DNA of 64,000 bases, taken from Halopseudomonas bauzanensis. Lineage in GTDB: Bacteria; Pseudomonadota; Gammaproteobacteria; Pseudomonadales; Pseudomonadaceae. Position 1 is the first letter of the stretch. The number at the start of each line of letters is the position of its first letter. Shown piece after piece: positions 37,844 through 47,176 of this stretch. Both the position numbers and the translations under genes were made by a program. The notes beneath the pieces are model-generated. The model saw only the letters and a program-made list of their open reading frames with translations, searched no databases and was not told the DNA's origin. The DNA lies in assembly GCF_900114735.1 (NCBI RefSeq), contig NZ_FOUA01000001.1, positions 221,028 to 285,027 of the forward strand, read 5' to 3'.

Positions 37844-38932
37844 TTACTCCAGATGCCCAATGACCCGGGCTACTCCGGTGCCATCGGTCACAGCAGCTGC
37901 CGCCTGACTCATCTGATGCAGCTGGCCAGTCGACTGCAGCAGTTCCTTCATCAATGTCGGTAGCGTCAACGGTATGTCTTGTGATGCTAGCACCACCCTG
38001 ACCGCCTGGGCATCCTGCAACCCTGCAGCGACCTGCTGTTGATTGGTGGCTAGCACGACCATGATCGCTGGCAACCCAAGACAGCATCGCTCCCACGACG
38101 TTGCGCCAGCGGCGCCGATAGCCAGGTCACTGTCGGCCATCAATTGCGCCATGTTGCCGACGCCAGATCTGACCAGGGTTGCCACTGGCATACGGGCCGC
38201 CTGCCGCCGGATTGTCTCCAGCCAGGGCGCGGTCGAGCCCATAACCACGGTAATTGTGCAATCCGCTGGCAGCTCGACGGTCGCCAGCGCGGTCAGTATC
38301 TGGCCAGTGGCGTTGTCCTTGTCTACCCCGCCCATGCTCACCAGGATATGGTGCAATGGCGCCGACTGCCGCCGTTGCAGACTGTAGGGACGCAGGGCTG
38401 CAAATTCAGGGCGCAGCAATGCGTATTGAGCACCACAGAGTACCCTGCAGTCCATTGGCACCCAAGGCTGATAGTCCAGTGGGTCACGGCCCAGCGTCTG
38501 ATCCAATAACACGTCGCACAGATGCGGGCGATCAGCCAGATCGTCGATGACCAGCAGTCTGCGATAGTGGGGTTCAAGCTGCTGTTCCCAGCGGGCGTCC
38601 AGCGCGTAATGGTCCACCACCAGCCACCGCGGCTGGATGACCGACAGGATCGCCGCGCACAACGCCGCATCCTGCGCCTGCGTTGCCCCGAGCCAGCGTG
38701 CGTGAGCAGGCGTCTCGTCCGTCTCAGCGTTGGCGATACAGGCCAGCGAGTACACCTTGTGGCCTTGCTGGCGGACATACTCGATAAGGTGCCCTGGATG
38801 TTCCCGGCAGATAAAGTGACAGTCGTGCCCCTGGGCCTGCAGCGCATTGGCCAGTGTGAGGCAACGCATGAGGTGGCCCGTGCCCATCTCCAGCGACGCA
38901 TCGGCGCGGAAGACGACTGCTCGATTATTCAT
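37844..38932 (-). CDS. pseG: UDP-sugar hydrolase PseG
   Basis: 362 residues from ATG 38932 (MNNRAVVFRADASLEMGTGH), which overlaps the pseF stop by 4 bp. GT-B fold of the MurG-like group. The glycine-rich EMGTGHLMRCLTLA motif with its His removes UDP from UDP-6-deoxy-AltdiNAc. The C-terminal nucleotide pocket is GAAGATSWERCCLGLPAIMV. Cytosolic fourth step of CMP-Pse synthesis. Confidence 0.93.
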   Translation of the reverse strand: MNNRAVVFRADASLEMGTGHLMRCLTLANALQAQGHDCHFICREHPGHLIEYVRQQGHKVYSLACIANAETDETPAHARWLGATQAQDAALCAAILSVIQPRWLVVDHYALDARWEQQLEPHYRRLLVIDDLADRPHLCDVLLDQTLGRDPLDYQPWVPMDCRVLCGAQYALLRPEFAALRPYSLQRRQSAPLHHILVSMGGVDKDNATGQILTALATVELPADCTITVVMGSTAPWLETIRRQAARMPVATLVRSGVGNMAQLMADSDLAIGAAGATSWERCCLGLPAIMVVLATNQQQVAAGLQDAQAVRVVLASQDIPLTLPTLMKELLQSTGQLHQMSQAAAAVTDGTGVARVIGHLE

Positions 38933-39630
38933 TGCTCGGACTGCGCCTGCTGGGCCTTGAACATCCATTCGGCTCGCTCCCAGTCTTCCGGAGTATCGAT
39001 ATCCTGTACGCGGTGACGGGGCAACAGCACGGGCGCTGCGTCTTCTCCAAAAATCACCTTGCCCTGCAACCAGGCCTCGGCCCGCCCCCAGTAGAACTGA
39101 CCGGCATCATGGTAAGCCTCTTCCAGATCCTGCGAACGGGTATTGAAATGCGTGGGATTGAACATCTCTACCCGCCCCTGTGCTGTCAGACGAATAGCGC
39201 GCTGAATAGGAAACGCGTAGCTGGTGACCGAAAAGGCGTAGTCGCTGCCCGTATCATCCAATACCGACAAACCCTGCCGGATATCGTCGGCGCGAACAAA
39301 CGGAGCAGTGGCATACAAGCAGCACACCTGCCGGACTGGTGTACTGCTGTGTGCATTGATCCACTCGATAGCATGCCGGATCACCGGAAGGGTGCCGGTG
39401 TGATCGTCCGACAACTCAGCGGGGCGTATAAAAGGCACCGCCGCACCATACTCCCGTGCGAGCTCGGCGACCTCGGCATCGTCGGTTGAGACAAGCACCT
39501 GATCAAAGCAGCCGCTCGCTACAGCCGCCTCAATCGACCAGGCAAGCATCGGTTTGCCGCAAAAGTCCTTGATGTTCTTGCGCGGGATGCGTTTGCTTCC
39601 ACCCCGCGCCGGGATGACCGCCAGCCTCAT
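38929..39630 (-). CDS. pseF: CMP-pseudaminic acid cytidylyltransferase PseF
   Basis: A 233-residue CMP-sialic acid synthetase family enzyme. The CTP-binding N-terminus is IPARGGSKRIPRKNIKDF, followed by VSTDDAEVAELAREYGA and CCLYATAPFVRADDI. It activates pseudaminic acid with CTP for transfer. It overlaps pseC by 4 bp upstream and pseG by 4 bp downstream. Confidence 0.93.
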   Translation of the reverse strand: MRLAVIPARGGSKRIPRKNIKDFCGKPMLAWSIEAAVASGCFDQVLVSTDDAEVAELAREYGAAVPFIRPAELSDDHTGTLPVIRHAIEWINAHSSTPVRQVCCLYATAPFVRADDIRQGLSVLDDTGSDYAFSVTSYAFPIQRAIRLTAQGRVEMFNPTHFNTRSQDLEEAYHDAGQFYWGRAEAWLQGKVIFGEDAAPVLLPRHRVQDIDTPEDWERAEWMFKAQQAQSEQ

Positions 39631-40805
39631 GCGCCTGCAGCCTTTACTGTCTTTACTGCCTTGTTCACGGCGGCCACCACGTCATCCTGCTGCACATCGG
39701 TCATGGTCTGGAACATCGGCAGACTGATGGCCTCGGCATAATATTGCTCTGCTTGCGGGAAGTCCCCAGCCTTGAAGCCCATCTGCTGATAGTACGGCTG
39801 GGTATGCACTGGGATGTAATGCAGGTTCACACCAATGCCCTGCTCGCGCAGCGATTCAAACACCTGGCGGTGGCTGGCCTGGATCTGATCCAGCCTCAAG
39901 CGAATCACATACAGGTGCAGTCCCGAATAACTGTCGGGGTGTTGCCAAGGCGTCAGCAGCGGCAGGCCCCTCAACAGCTCATCGTAACGCCTGGCCAGTT
40001 GATGACGGCGCGCTACAAACTGATCCAGGCGCTCCATCTGGCTGACACCCAATGCTGCCTGCAGCTCAGTCATCCGGTAGTTAAACCCCAGATCCACCTG
40101 CTGATAGTACCAGAGCCCGTCCGGCGCCTGAGTCATCAGCTCAGCATCCCGGGTAATACCGTGGCTGCGCAGCAGCGCCATGCGCTGGGCCAGCTCGTCA
40201 TCATTGGTCAGAGCCATGCCGCCTTCGGCGGTAGTGATGATTTTTACCGGGTGAAAGCTGAACACCGTGATATCGCTGAACGCCCCGCTACCGACATAGT
40301 CGCCCTTGTACTTGCCGCCGATGGCATGCGAGGCATCCTCAATGATCCTGAAGCCATAGCGCTGCCCCAGGGCGTGGATGGCAGCCATATCGCAGGGCTG
40401 GCCGCACAGGTGCACAGCCACCACCACCTTCGGTAGGCGTCCTTCCCGTTCAGCCACTTCCAGCTTGGCCTGTAGCGCAACGGGACACAGATTGTAGGTC
40501 ACCGGATCAATGTCGACAAAATCGACCTGGGCACCGCAATACAAACCGCAGTTGGCTGAAGCGACAAAGGTAACTGGCGTGGTCCACAACCAGTCACCTT
40601 CTCCCAGGCCCAACGCCAGACAGGCAATGTGCAACGCAGACGTTGCGCTGTTCACTGCCAGGGCATGGCGGGCCCCCACATGAGTCGCCACCGCCTGCTC
40701 AAAGCGCGGCACCATGGGCCCCTGGGTAAGAAAGTCGGACTTGAGTACCGTTACCACGGCCTCGATATCCGCCTCAGTAATCTCCTGCCTGCCGTAGGGG
40801 ATCAT
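39627..40805 (-). CDS. pseC: UDP-4-amino-4,6-dideoxy-AltNAc transaminase PseC
   Basis: A 392-residue DegT/DnrJ/EryC1/StrS aminotransferase (PLP). The N-terminus MIPYGRQEITEADIEAV is typical of PseC. The internal aldimine lysine is Lys188 in SFHPVKIITTAEGG. It uses glutamate to aminate C4 of the PseB product. 2 bp separate it from pseB. Confidence 0.94.
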   Translation of the reverse strand: MIPYGRQEITEADIEAVVTVLKSDFLTQGPMVPRFEQAVATHVGARHALAVNSATSALHIACLALGLGEGDWLWTTPVTFVASANCGLYCGAQVDFVDIDPVTYNLCPVALQAKLEVAEREGRLPKVVVAVHLCGQPCDMAAIHALGQRYGFRIIEDASHAIGGKYKGDYVGSGAFSDITVFSFHPVKIITTAEGGMALTNDDELAQRMALLRSHGITRDAELMTQAPDGLWYYQQVDLGFNYRMTELQAALGVSQMERLDQFVARRHQLARRYDELLRGLPLLTPWQHPDSYSGLHLYVIRLRLDQIQASHRQVFESLREQGIGVNLHYIPVHTQPYYQQMGFKAGDFPQAEQYYAEAISLPMFQTMTDVQQDDVVAAVNKAVKTVKAAGA

Positions 40806-40807
40806 GC

Positions 40808-41806
40808 TCAGATACTCCCGATCTTTTCCCGGTTAGTCTCGATCCAGGTTAGCAACTGCGCATCTGTCATCCATTCGCTGTTGTTATCGCTCGAATAGAC
40901 AAAGCCTTCCGGCACCTTCGTTCCGTCCTTGATGCGCTCGGGCGAGTTGCTCCAGTCGTTGATCACCGGCAAGATCTTGAAATGTTCGGGGTATTCGTAG
41001 GTGTAATAGGCATCTTCGGCGCTGATCATCTGCTCATGCAGTTTCTCGCCGGGGCGAATGCCGACCACTTCCTGCTTGGCGTCAGGCGCTACCACCCGGG
41101 CCAGGTCGGTGACCTTCATGGACGGAATCTTCTTCACGTAGATCTCACCACCGACCATATCCTCAAAGGCATGCCATACCAGATCCACGCCTTCTTCCAG
41201 CGAAATCATGAAGCGGGTCATCCGCTCATCGGTGATTGGCAGTACACCTTTGTCCATAATGGACATGAAAAACGGAATGACCGAGCCACGCGAGCCCATG
41301 ACATTCCCATACCGCACCACAGAAAAGCGGGTACCGTGCTCGCCGGAGTAGGCGTTACCCGCAACGAACAGTTTGTCGGACGTCAACTTGGTGGCACCGT
41401 ACAGGTTGATCGGACTGCTGGCTTTGTCGGTAGACAGGGCAACCACCCCTTTCACGCCTTTGTCGATACAGGCATCAATCAGATTCATCGCGCCCAGCAC
41501 GTTGGTCTTGATGCACTCAAAGGGGTTGTACTCGGCGGTCGGCACGATCTTGGTCGCCGCCGCATGGACCACATAATCCACACCATCCAGGGCACGGTAC
41601 AGGCGCTCCTTATCGCGCACGTCACCAATGAAGAAACGAATGCGTGGATCATCTGCAAACTTCTTCGCCATGTCCCATTGCTTCATCTCGTCACGGGAAA
41701 AGATGATGATTTTCTTGGGGTTATATCTGGCCAGCGTCATGGGCACGAAGGTGTTACCGAAGGAGCCAGTGCCGCCGGTGATGAGGATAGTAGAATCTTT
41801 TAACAT
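40808..41806 (-). CDS. pseB: UDP-GlcNAc 4,6-dehydratase (inverting) PseB
   Basis: A 332-residue SDR enzyme that starts pseudaminic acid synthesis from UDP-GlcNAc. Features: NADP loop ILITGGTGSFGNTFVP (8-23), IIIFSRDEMKQWDMA, and a YGATKLTSDK catalytic Tyr/Lys with the PseB-type active site. Short length, without the membrane domain of WbpM, fits the soluble inverting 5-epimerase form. It is first of pseBCFGHI and lies 50 bp after wecC. Confidence 0.95.
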   Translation of the reverse strand: MLKDSTILITGGTGSFGNTFVPMTLARYNPKKIIIFSRDEMKQWDMAKKFADDPRIRFFIGDVRDKERLYRALDGVDYVVHAAATKIVPTAEYNPFECIKTNVLGAMNLIDACIDKGVKGVVALSTDKASSPINLYGATKLTSDKLFVAGNAYSGEHGTRFSVVRYGNVMGSRGSVIPFFMSIMDKGVLPITDERMTRFMISLEEGVDLVWHAFEDMVGGEIYVKKIPSMKVTDLARVVAPDAKQEVVGIRPGEKLHEQMISAEDAYYTYEYPEHFKILPVINDWSNSPERIKDGTKVPEGFVYSSDNNSEWMTDAQLLTWIETNREKIGSI

Positions 41807-41856
41807 CAGGTATTTCCCTTAAAAATCAATCAGAAACATATGGTGTGAAAACTATA

Positions 41857-43128
41857 TCAAAATGTCCATATTCCACGAGCATCAACAATTTCTTTACTCA
41901 TTAAATCTGAAGCCAAAACTTCTTTAAACTCTTTATGGTCAACTAGCAACAAAACAATGTCCGATTCAGCCAAGCTTTCTTTGAGAGAAACTAGCTGGAG
42001 AATACCACCAAGCGAGGAAGGCAATTCTTTAATATTCGGCTCTACCGCTAAAACCGGGCCAGAGTGCAGCTCGGCGATTGCCCTTGTTATCGCAACAGCG
42101 GGACTCTCCCTTAAATCATCAATATCTGGCTTAAACGAAAGACCGAAACATCCTATCGTAATATCATTAGCAGTTTTGCTAGGATTGTCCTTTAGGAGCT
42201 CCGCAACACAGCTCTTGACTTTATCCATGACCCATAGCGGCTTCCCATCATTTACTTCTCGCGCAGTCTTAATCAGCCTGGCCTCTTCCGGCGTTTTGCT
42301 GACAATAAACCACGGGTCTACAGCAATGCAGTGTCCGCCTACACCCGGCCCCGGCTGAAGAATATTTACTCGTGGGTGGCGATTAGCGAGTCTTATTAAT
42401 TCCCACACATTAATTTCGAGCTTGTCGCAAATTATTGAAAGCTCATTGGCAAATGCAATATTAACGTCTCGAAAGCTGTTCTCGGTTAGTTTGCACATTT
42501 CAGCTGTACGAGCATTAGTGATTACACACTCGCCTTCAACGAATATCTTGTATAAATTACAGGCAGCTTCCGAGCACATAGGGGTCATACCACCGATTAC
42601 ACGATCATTTTGGACAAGCTCACGTATTACATGACCAGGCAGCACTCGCTCAGGACAATGAGCAACTCGGATATCCGAGCTTTCTCCATGGGTCTGCGGG
42701 AAAGTCAGATCAGACCGCGCCTCGCTCAGCCAAGCAGCCATCTGCTCGGTGGCACCAACAGGGGAAGTGGATTCCAAAATAACCAGATCCCCTTTCTTCA
42801 ATACAGGGGCAATCGCTTTGCTTGCAGATTCGATGTAGGTGAGATCGGGCTCGTGGTTATCGTTCTTGAAAGGGGTAGGGACGGCAATCAGGAATGCATC
42901 GGCTGGCTCTGGTGTGGCAGTGGCTTTCAGGTAGCCTTCCTTCACTGCAGCGTGGACCACCATATCCAGCTCTGGCTCAACAATGTGGATTTCACCACGA
43001 TTGATAGTATCGATCGCATGTTGATTTACGTCTACGCCGATTACTTTTATCTTGCGGGATGCGAATACAGCAGCAGTCGGGAGACCGATATAGCCGAGAC
43101 CGATTACAGAGATCGTATTGAATTGCAT
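41857..43128 (-). CDS. wecC: UDP-N-acetyl-D-mannosamine dehydrogenase
   Basis: A 423-residue UDP-sugar 6-dehydrogenase. The N-terminal NAD fold is ISVIGLGYIGLPTAAVFAS; the middle substrate domain contains LTENSFRDVNIAFANEL and the catalytic cysteine in GPGVGGHCIAVDPWF; the C-terminal UDP-binding domain follows. It oxidises UDP-ManNAc to UDP-ManNAcA, so the polymer probably contains this acidic sugar. It lies downstream of wecB (80-bp gap). Confidence 0.93.
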   Translation of the reverse strand: MQFNTISVIGLGYIGLPTAAVFASRKIKVIGVDVNQHAIDTINRGEIHIVEPELDMVVHAAVKEGYLKATATPEPADAFLIAVPTPFKNDNHEPDLTYIESASKAIAPVLKKGDLVILESTSPVGATEQMAAWLSEARSDLTFPQTHGESSDIRVAHCPERVLPGHVIRELVQNDRVIGGMTPMCSEAACNLYKIFVEGECVITNARTAEMCKLTENSFRDVNIAFANELSIICDKLEINVWELIRLANRHPRVNILQPGPGVGGHCIAVDPWFIVSKTPEEARLIKTAREVNDGKPLWVMDKVKSCVAELLKDNPSKTANDITIGCFGLSFKPDIDDLRESPAVAITRAIAELHSGPVLAVEPNIKELPSSLGGILQLVSLKESLAESDIVLLLVDHKEFKEVLASDLMSKEIVDARGIWTF

Positions 43129-43208
43129 GGTAGGTCCTGATGGTTTGTACTGAATTCCCGTCTACGCGGGGTGACGAAGTTATTCATTCAGAAACACTTC
43201 TACGCCAG

Positions 43209-44342
43209 TCACTGTTTCCAGCTGAGCAGTGTTTCTTTTATGCGGTTGCAGGCTTGACCATCGCCATAAGGGTTGTGTGCAAAGGCCATGGCGTCATAAG
43301 CAGCTTTATTGGTGAGCAGCTCATCAAGGGAGTTCGTGATTGCTTTTATATCTGTTCCTACCAGCCTCACGGTCCCTGCATCGACAGCTTCGGGCCTTTC
43401 TGTTGTGTCACGCATGACCAGAACAGGCTTGCCAAGCGAGGGGGCTTCTTCCTGAATACCGCCGGAGTCAGTCAGGATAATATGAGCGCGGTTCATCAGA
43501 TACACAAATGGGAGATAGTCCAGCGGCTCTATCAGGTGAACATTATCTATTCCCTTCAGTAGCCGGTTGACCGGCTCCCGAACATTTGGATTCAGATGTA
43601 CCGGATAAACGACCTGCACGTCTTCGTGTTTCTTCGCGGTATCAACCAGGGACTGGCAAATCCGCTCAAAGCCCCCGCCGAAGCTTTCACGCCTGTGACC
43701 GGTGACCAGCACTAAACGTTTGCTGTTATCTAGAAAGCTGAATTGCTCGCAGAATTTCTGTTGCAATTCGGCATTGCTATCCAGTTTGGCGATAACTTCC
43801 AATAGGGCATCGATGACCGTATTGCCAGTAGTGTGAATGATCGATTGGCTGACACCTTCCTTCAGAAGGTTCTGGGCTGACGCGCCTGTAGGCGCAAAAT
43901 GCAGCGTCGCAAGTGCACCCGTCAGCTTGCGATTGGCCTCTTCCGGCCAGGGGGAATAGATATTGCCAGTACGCAACCCTGCTTCAACATGGCCTACCGG
44001 GATTTGTTGATAATAAGCAGCCAGCGTAGCGGCGAAAGTAGTTGCCGTGTCGCCGTGAACCAGCACGATATCAGGCTTAACTTCGCTCAGGACTGTTTTC
44101 AATCCCTGCAAAATAGCCGTAGTAACGTCCGTCAGATCCTGGCCGGCTTTCATGATATTCAGATCATAATCTGGCTTCAGTTCAAACAGCTCTAACACTT
44201 GATCCAGCATTTCTCTGTGCTGGCCGGTTACGCAGACTTTTGCGTCGAACCTGTCGTCTTCTGCCAATTGGAGTGCCAAGGGTGCCATTTTTATGGCTTC
44301 TGGCCTGGTGCCGAATACGCACAGGGTTTTGAGCTTATTCAT
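43209..44342 (-). CDS. wecB: UDP-N-acetylglucosamine 2-epimerase (non-hydrolysing)
   Basis: 377 residues from ATG 44342 ([21 protein letters not shown]), the usual family length. GT-B-like fold with [40 protein letters not shown] and [15 protein letters not shown]. It interconverts UDP-GlcNAc and UDP-ManNAc and supplies wecC. The upstream in-frame extension contains a half REP and is not coding. Confidence 0.95.
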   Translation of the reverse strand: MNKLKTLCVFGTRPEAIKMAPLALQLAEDDRFDAKVCVTGQHREMLDQVLELFELKPDYDLNIMKAGQDLTDVTTAILQGLKTVLSEVKPDIVLVHGDTATTFAATLAAYYQQIPVGHVEAGLRTGNIYSPWPEEANRKLTGALATLHFAPTGASAQNLLKEGVSQSIIHTTGNTVIDALLEVIAKLDSNAELQQKFCEQFSFLDNSKRLVLVTGHRRESFGGGFERICQSLVDTAKKHEDVQVVYPVHLNPNVREPVNRLLKGIDNVHLIEPLDYLPFVYLMNRAHIILTDSGGIQEEAPSLGKPVLVMRDTTERPEAVDAGTVRLVGTDIKAITNSLDELLTNKAAYDAMAFAHNPYGDGQACNRIKETLLSWKQ

Positions 44343-44383
44343 TGGTCTACCTTTTTGCTTGGCAGGGCTTTGTCCTGCTTTCA

Positions 44384-44408
44384 TCGAGCTGGTGCTCGAC
44401 GCTCCCAG
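44384..44408. repeat. Half copy of the CCTGGGA-bounded element
   Basis: TCGAGCTGGTGCTCGA followed by CGCTCCCAG matches the right half of the elements at 20-98 and 18118-18409. It lies in the 90-bp gap between wecB and glmS, inside the polysaccharide operon. Confidence 0.7.
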
Positions 44409-44432
44409 AAAAGGGAGCATCGGAGCGATTGA

Positions 44433-46262
44433 TTATTCCACTGTGACGGACTTGGCTAGGTTTCTGGGCTTGTCTACGTCAGTGCCTTTTACCAATGCCA
44501 CATGATAACTGAGCAGTTGCAGCGGCAGGGTGTAAATGATCGGCGACACGCTTTCGTATACCCAGGGCATTTTGATGTGAGTGATGCCTTCGCCATTGTC
44601 CAGCTCCGCCCTTTCGCAGGCAAAATTGATCAATTGGCCACCACGGGCGCGAACTTCCTGGAGATTGGATTTGAGCTTTTCCAGCAGGCTGTCGCTGGGG
44701 GCAACGCTGACGACAGGCATATCTTCATCCACCAGCGCCAAGGGCCCATGTTTGAGCTCGCCAGCGGCGTAGGCTTCGGCATGGATGTAGGAGATTTCCT
44801 TGAGCTTGAGCGCACCTTCCATAGCGATGGGGTAATGAGTACCGCGGCCGAGGAATAATGCGTGATGCTTGTTGGCAAAGCTTGCAGCCAGGGCTTCGAT
44901 TTCGCCATTCAGCTCAAGAGTTTGCGCAGTGAGCGCCGGCAGGTTGCGCAGTGCGCGCACGTTGGCGGCAATCAGCTCGTTAGCGCGACCACGTTCCTGA
45001 GCCAGAGCGGTAGTCAACCACAGCAGCGCCACCAATTGGGTGGTAAAGGCCTTGGTAGAGGCCACACCGATCTCCGGGCCAGCCTGGGTCAGCAAGCGCC
45101 AATCCGCTTCGCGCACCAAAGAGCTCCCGGCCACATTGCAGATGGCCAGGGTGCTGAGGTAGCCCTGGGACTTGGCGTGGCGCAGCGCGGCCAGGGTGTC
45201 GGCAGTTTCCCCTGATTGGGAGATGGTAATAAGGAGAGTATTTGTCGGTACCGCGACCTGGCGATAGCGAAACTCGCTGGCCACTTCCACCTGGCACGGC
45301 AGGCCGGCCTGCTCTTCGATCCAGTAGCTGGCAACCAATCCGGCATGGTAGCTGGTACCGCAGGCAACGATGTGGATGTTCTCGATATCCTTGAGGCGGG
45401 TTTCAGCATCTGGCCCGAGGGTGGCGGTGAGAACGTGATCATCACCCAGGATGCCGCTCAGGGTATTAGCGATGGCAACGGGCTGCTCATGAATTTCCTT
45501 GAGCATGTAATGACGGTATTCACCCTTGTCCAGGCTATGCGCAGCATGCTCATAACGCAGCACCGCATATTCCATCGGCACGTTCTGCTTGTTCCAGATT
45601 TCCCGGCTTTCCAGGGTCAGGCGGGCGTGGTCACCTTCGTCCAGATAGATGAACTGGTCAGTTACCTGCAGCAGGGCCAGCGGGTCGGAAGCAATAAAGC
45701 GCTCTTCACTGCCTTCACCAATGACCAACGGGCTACCCATCCGGGCACAATAGAGCGTATCGGGTTCATCCTGGTGAATGACGCCCAGCGCATAAGCGCC
45801 GTGCAGCTCTGTCAGGGTGGTACGGAAGGCGCAAAGCAGGTTCTGCTTTTGCTTGTAGTTGTGGGCCAGCAGGTGGGCGACAACTTCGGTGTCGGTATCA
45901 GAAGTGAACGTGTAGCCCAGGTCCGTCAGCTTCTTACGCAGGGTATTGTGGTTTTCGATAATGCCATTGTGGACGACGGCCAGGCGCTCGGACAGGTGCG
46001 GGTGGGCGTTGTGTTCGGCTGGCTTGCCGTGGGTGGCCCAGCGGGTGTGGGCGATGCCCAGGTGACCGTGGGCTGGCGACAGTTCCAGGGCATTTTCCAG
46101 CTCTGCCACCTTGCCGGCAGCGCGTACGCGCTTGATGCCGTTGCCGGTAGCCAGTACGGCCACACCGGCTGAGTCGTAGCCGCGGTATTCAAGGCGGCGC
46201 AAGCCTTCAATAAGGATGGGAGTGATGTTGCGTTTGGCTACTGCACCTACGATTCCGCACAT
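44433..46262 (-). CDS. glmS: Glutamine--fructose-6-phosphate aminotransferase (isomerizing)
   Basis: A 609-residue cytosolic enzyme making glucosamine-6-phosphate from fructose-6-phosphate and glutamine. The class II glutaminase domain starts with the catalytic Cys (MCGIVGAVA) and contains AHTRWATHGKPAEHNAHPH. Two SIS isomerase domains follow (CGTSYHAG, SQSGETADTL, GRGTHYPIAMEGALKLKE), ending KPRNLAKSVTVE. Its place as first gene after an ops element is unusual for a housekeeping gene. It may be a second copy dedicated to capsule precursors, or the sole copy; the window cannot tell. Confidence 0.95.
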   Translation of the reverse strand: MCGIVGAVAKRNITPILIEGLRRLEYRGYDSAGVAVLATGNGIKRVRAAGKVAELENALELSPAHGHLGIAHTRWATHGKPAEHNAHPHLSERLAVVHNGIIENHNTLRKKLTDLGYTFTSDTDTEVVAHLLAHNYKQKQNLLCAFRTTLTELHGAYALGVIHQDEPDTLYCARMGSPLVIGEGSEERFIASDPLALLQVTDQFIYLDEGDHARLTLESREIWNKQNVPMEYAVLRYEHAAHSLDKGEYRHYMLKEIHEQPVAIANTLSGILGDDHVLTATLGPDAETRLKDIENIHIVACGTSYHAGLVASYWIEEQAGLPCQVEVASEFRYRQVAVPTNTLLITISQSGETADTLAALRHAKSQGYLSTLAICNVAGSSLVREADWRLLTQAGPEIGVASTKAFTTQLVALLWLTTALAQERGRANELIAANVRALRNLPALTAQTLELNGEIEALAASFANKHHALFLGRGTHYPIAMEGALKLKEISYIHAEAYAAGELKHGPLALVDEDMPVVSVAPSDSLLEKLKSNLQEVRARGGQLINFACERAELDNGEGITHIKMPWVYESVSPIIYTLPLQLLSYHVALVKGTDVDKPRNLAKSVTVE

Positions 46263-46359
46263 ATATTCTTCCTGCTGGATGCTGTGTTTTGTGTTTCAGT
46301 CGAACTATGACTGCGTGTGCATCCGTGCCCCGTTATGGCGCTCTCACGCTGGCCTTGGC

Positions 46360-46373
46360 CACGCTACCGCCCC
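46360..46373 (-). promoter_or_regulatory. ops (JUMPStart) element for RfaH
   Basis: Read on the minus strand the sequence is GGGGCGGTAGCGTG. It contains the exact 11-base ops consensus GGCGGTAGCGT (46371 to 46361) with the flanking bases of the JUMPStart consensus. It lies about 100 bp upstream of glmS and downstream of the rfaH-like gene. GCGTGGCC/GGCCAGCG complementarity just after it (46350s) can form the small non-template hairpin RfaH recognises. This marks the start of a long antiterminated transcript. Confidence 0.88.
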
Positions 46374-46471
46374 AAGATTTGATGTCGATCTCTTGAGGAC
46401 ATATCCATTTTCAGATTTTGACGCCGACATATTGGCGCAGCGGCTCTAAGACCGCGCCAGTTTCGGAATGT

Positions 46472-46975
46472 TCAGATTGATTTGAGTTGCTGTATTGGTA
46501 TACGGATCTGCTGTTCACGGTGCAGCATAGTTAGCAAAATGATGGCACGCTCGTCACCGTCAGACTTGCAGAAGATAGCATCCAGATCTTTGAAGGGGCC
46601 TTCAGTCACCATTACTTTGCCACCTTCTTCAAACAGGGGCCTGCCATGAATAGTGGCCAATCGCGACTGCAAGTTATCAATTATCTCGTCCGCTACCGCC
46701 AGAGGTTCGTTAGCAAAGGTCACCAGCCGCAGCACCCCGCGGGTAGAGCGGATGCTGTGCCAGTTGTCGGTGAGCCTGCACAGGTTTATGAAAAGATAAC
46801 CGGGAAATAGTGGCTGTTTTGTGACAACTTTCTTGCCCTGCTGGATCTTCTCTACCGTATGCACAGGGCAATAACAGGGAAAGTGTTGGTTGCGCAGGTT
46901 CTCAGCGGCTCTGGCTTCCTGCCGTGGTTTGCACTGGATGAGATACCATTGTGCTGCTGCAGAGTCTTTAGCCAC
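46472..46975 (-). CDS. rfaH: RfaH/NusG-like transcription antiterminator
   Basis: A 167-residue NusG-family protein. I start at GTG 46975 (VAKDSAAAQWYLIQCKPRQE) because AAGGAAAAG lies upstream; ATG 47017 would add 14 unsupported residues. The NGN domain (QWYLIQCKPRQEARAAENL, KQPLFPGYLFINLC, IRSTRGVLRLVTFANEP) precedes a KOW-like C-terminal domain (GGKVMVTEGPFKDLDAIF). The ops site next door, at the head of the polysaccharide operon, makes RfaH function very likely: loading onto paused RNA polymerase at ops and suppressing termination. Confidence 0.88.
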   Translation of the reverse strand: MAKDSAAAQWYLIQCKPRQEARAAENLRNQHFPCYCPVHTVEKIQQGKKVVTKQPLFPGYLFINLCRLTDNWHSIRSTRGVLRLVTFANEPLAVADEIIDNLQSRLATIHGRPLFEEGGKVMVTEGPFKDLDAIFCKSDGDERAIILLTMLHREQQIRIPIQQLKSI

Positions 46976-47047
46976 GTTACTTTTCCTTTTTTCTAGCGCG
47001 GCTCTCGGAAAAGGCATCTTGTTAATGCCGCCGACCATGTCGCAAGG

Positions 47048-47109
47048 GCTGAGATATTACTCAGCCTAGGCTGACTGTTACAAGTCCTGAACACCTCTAT
47101 CACAGGACT
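47048..47109. promoter_or_regulatory. Overlapping palindromes upstream of rfaH
   Basis: Three inverted repeats lie in the 200-bp gap between the RNase-like gene and rfaH: GCTGAG/CTCAGC (47048-47065), the perfect 14-bp palindrome TCAGCCTAGGCTGA (47061-47074), which shares bases with the first and cannot form at the same time, and AGTCCTG/CAGGACT (47083-47109). They could be a dyad operator, or alternative RNA hairpins controlling rfaH. No clear -10/-35 pair was found. Confidence 0.4.
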
Positions 47110-47176
47110 TTTCGTGTACTACAGCTGCTCTAACATTCGCATATTTATCTTGCAACTGTCTTTTGGTTATATGCCA

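Noticed and set aside
44433-46262. A glmS ribozyme or riboswitch upstream of glmS
   Set aside because: The leader from the ops site to the glmS start shows no ribozyme core. The glmS ribozyme is characteristic of Gram-positive bacteria.
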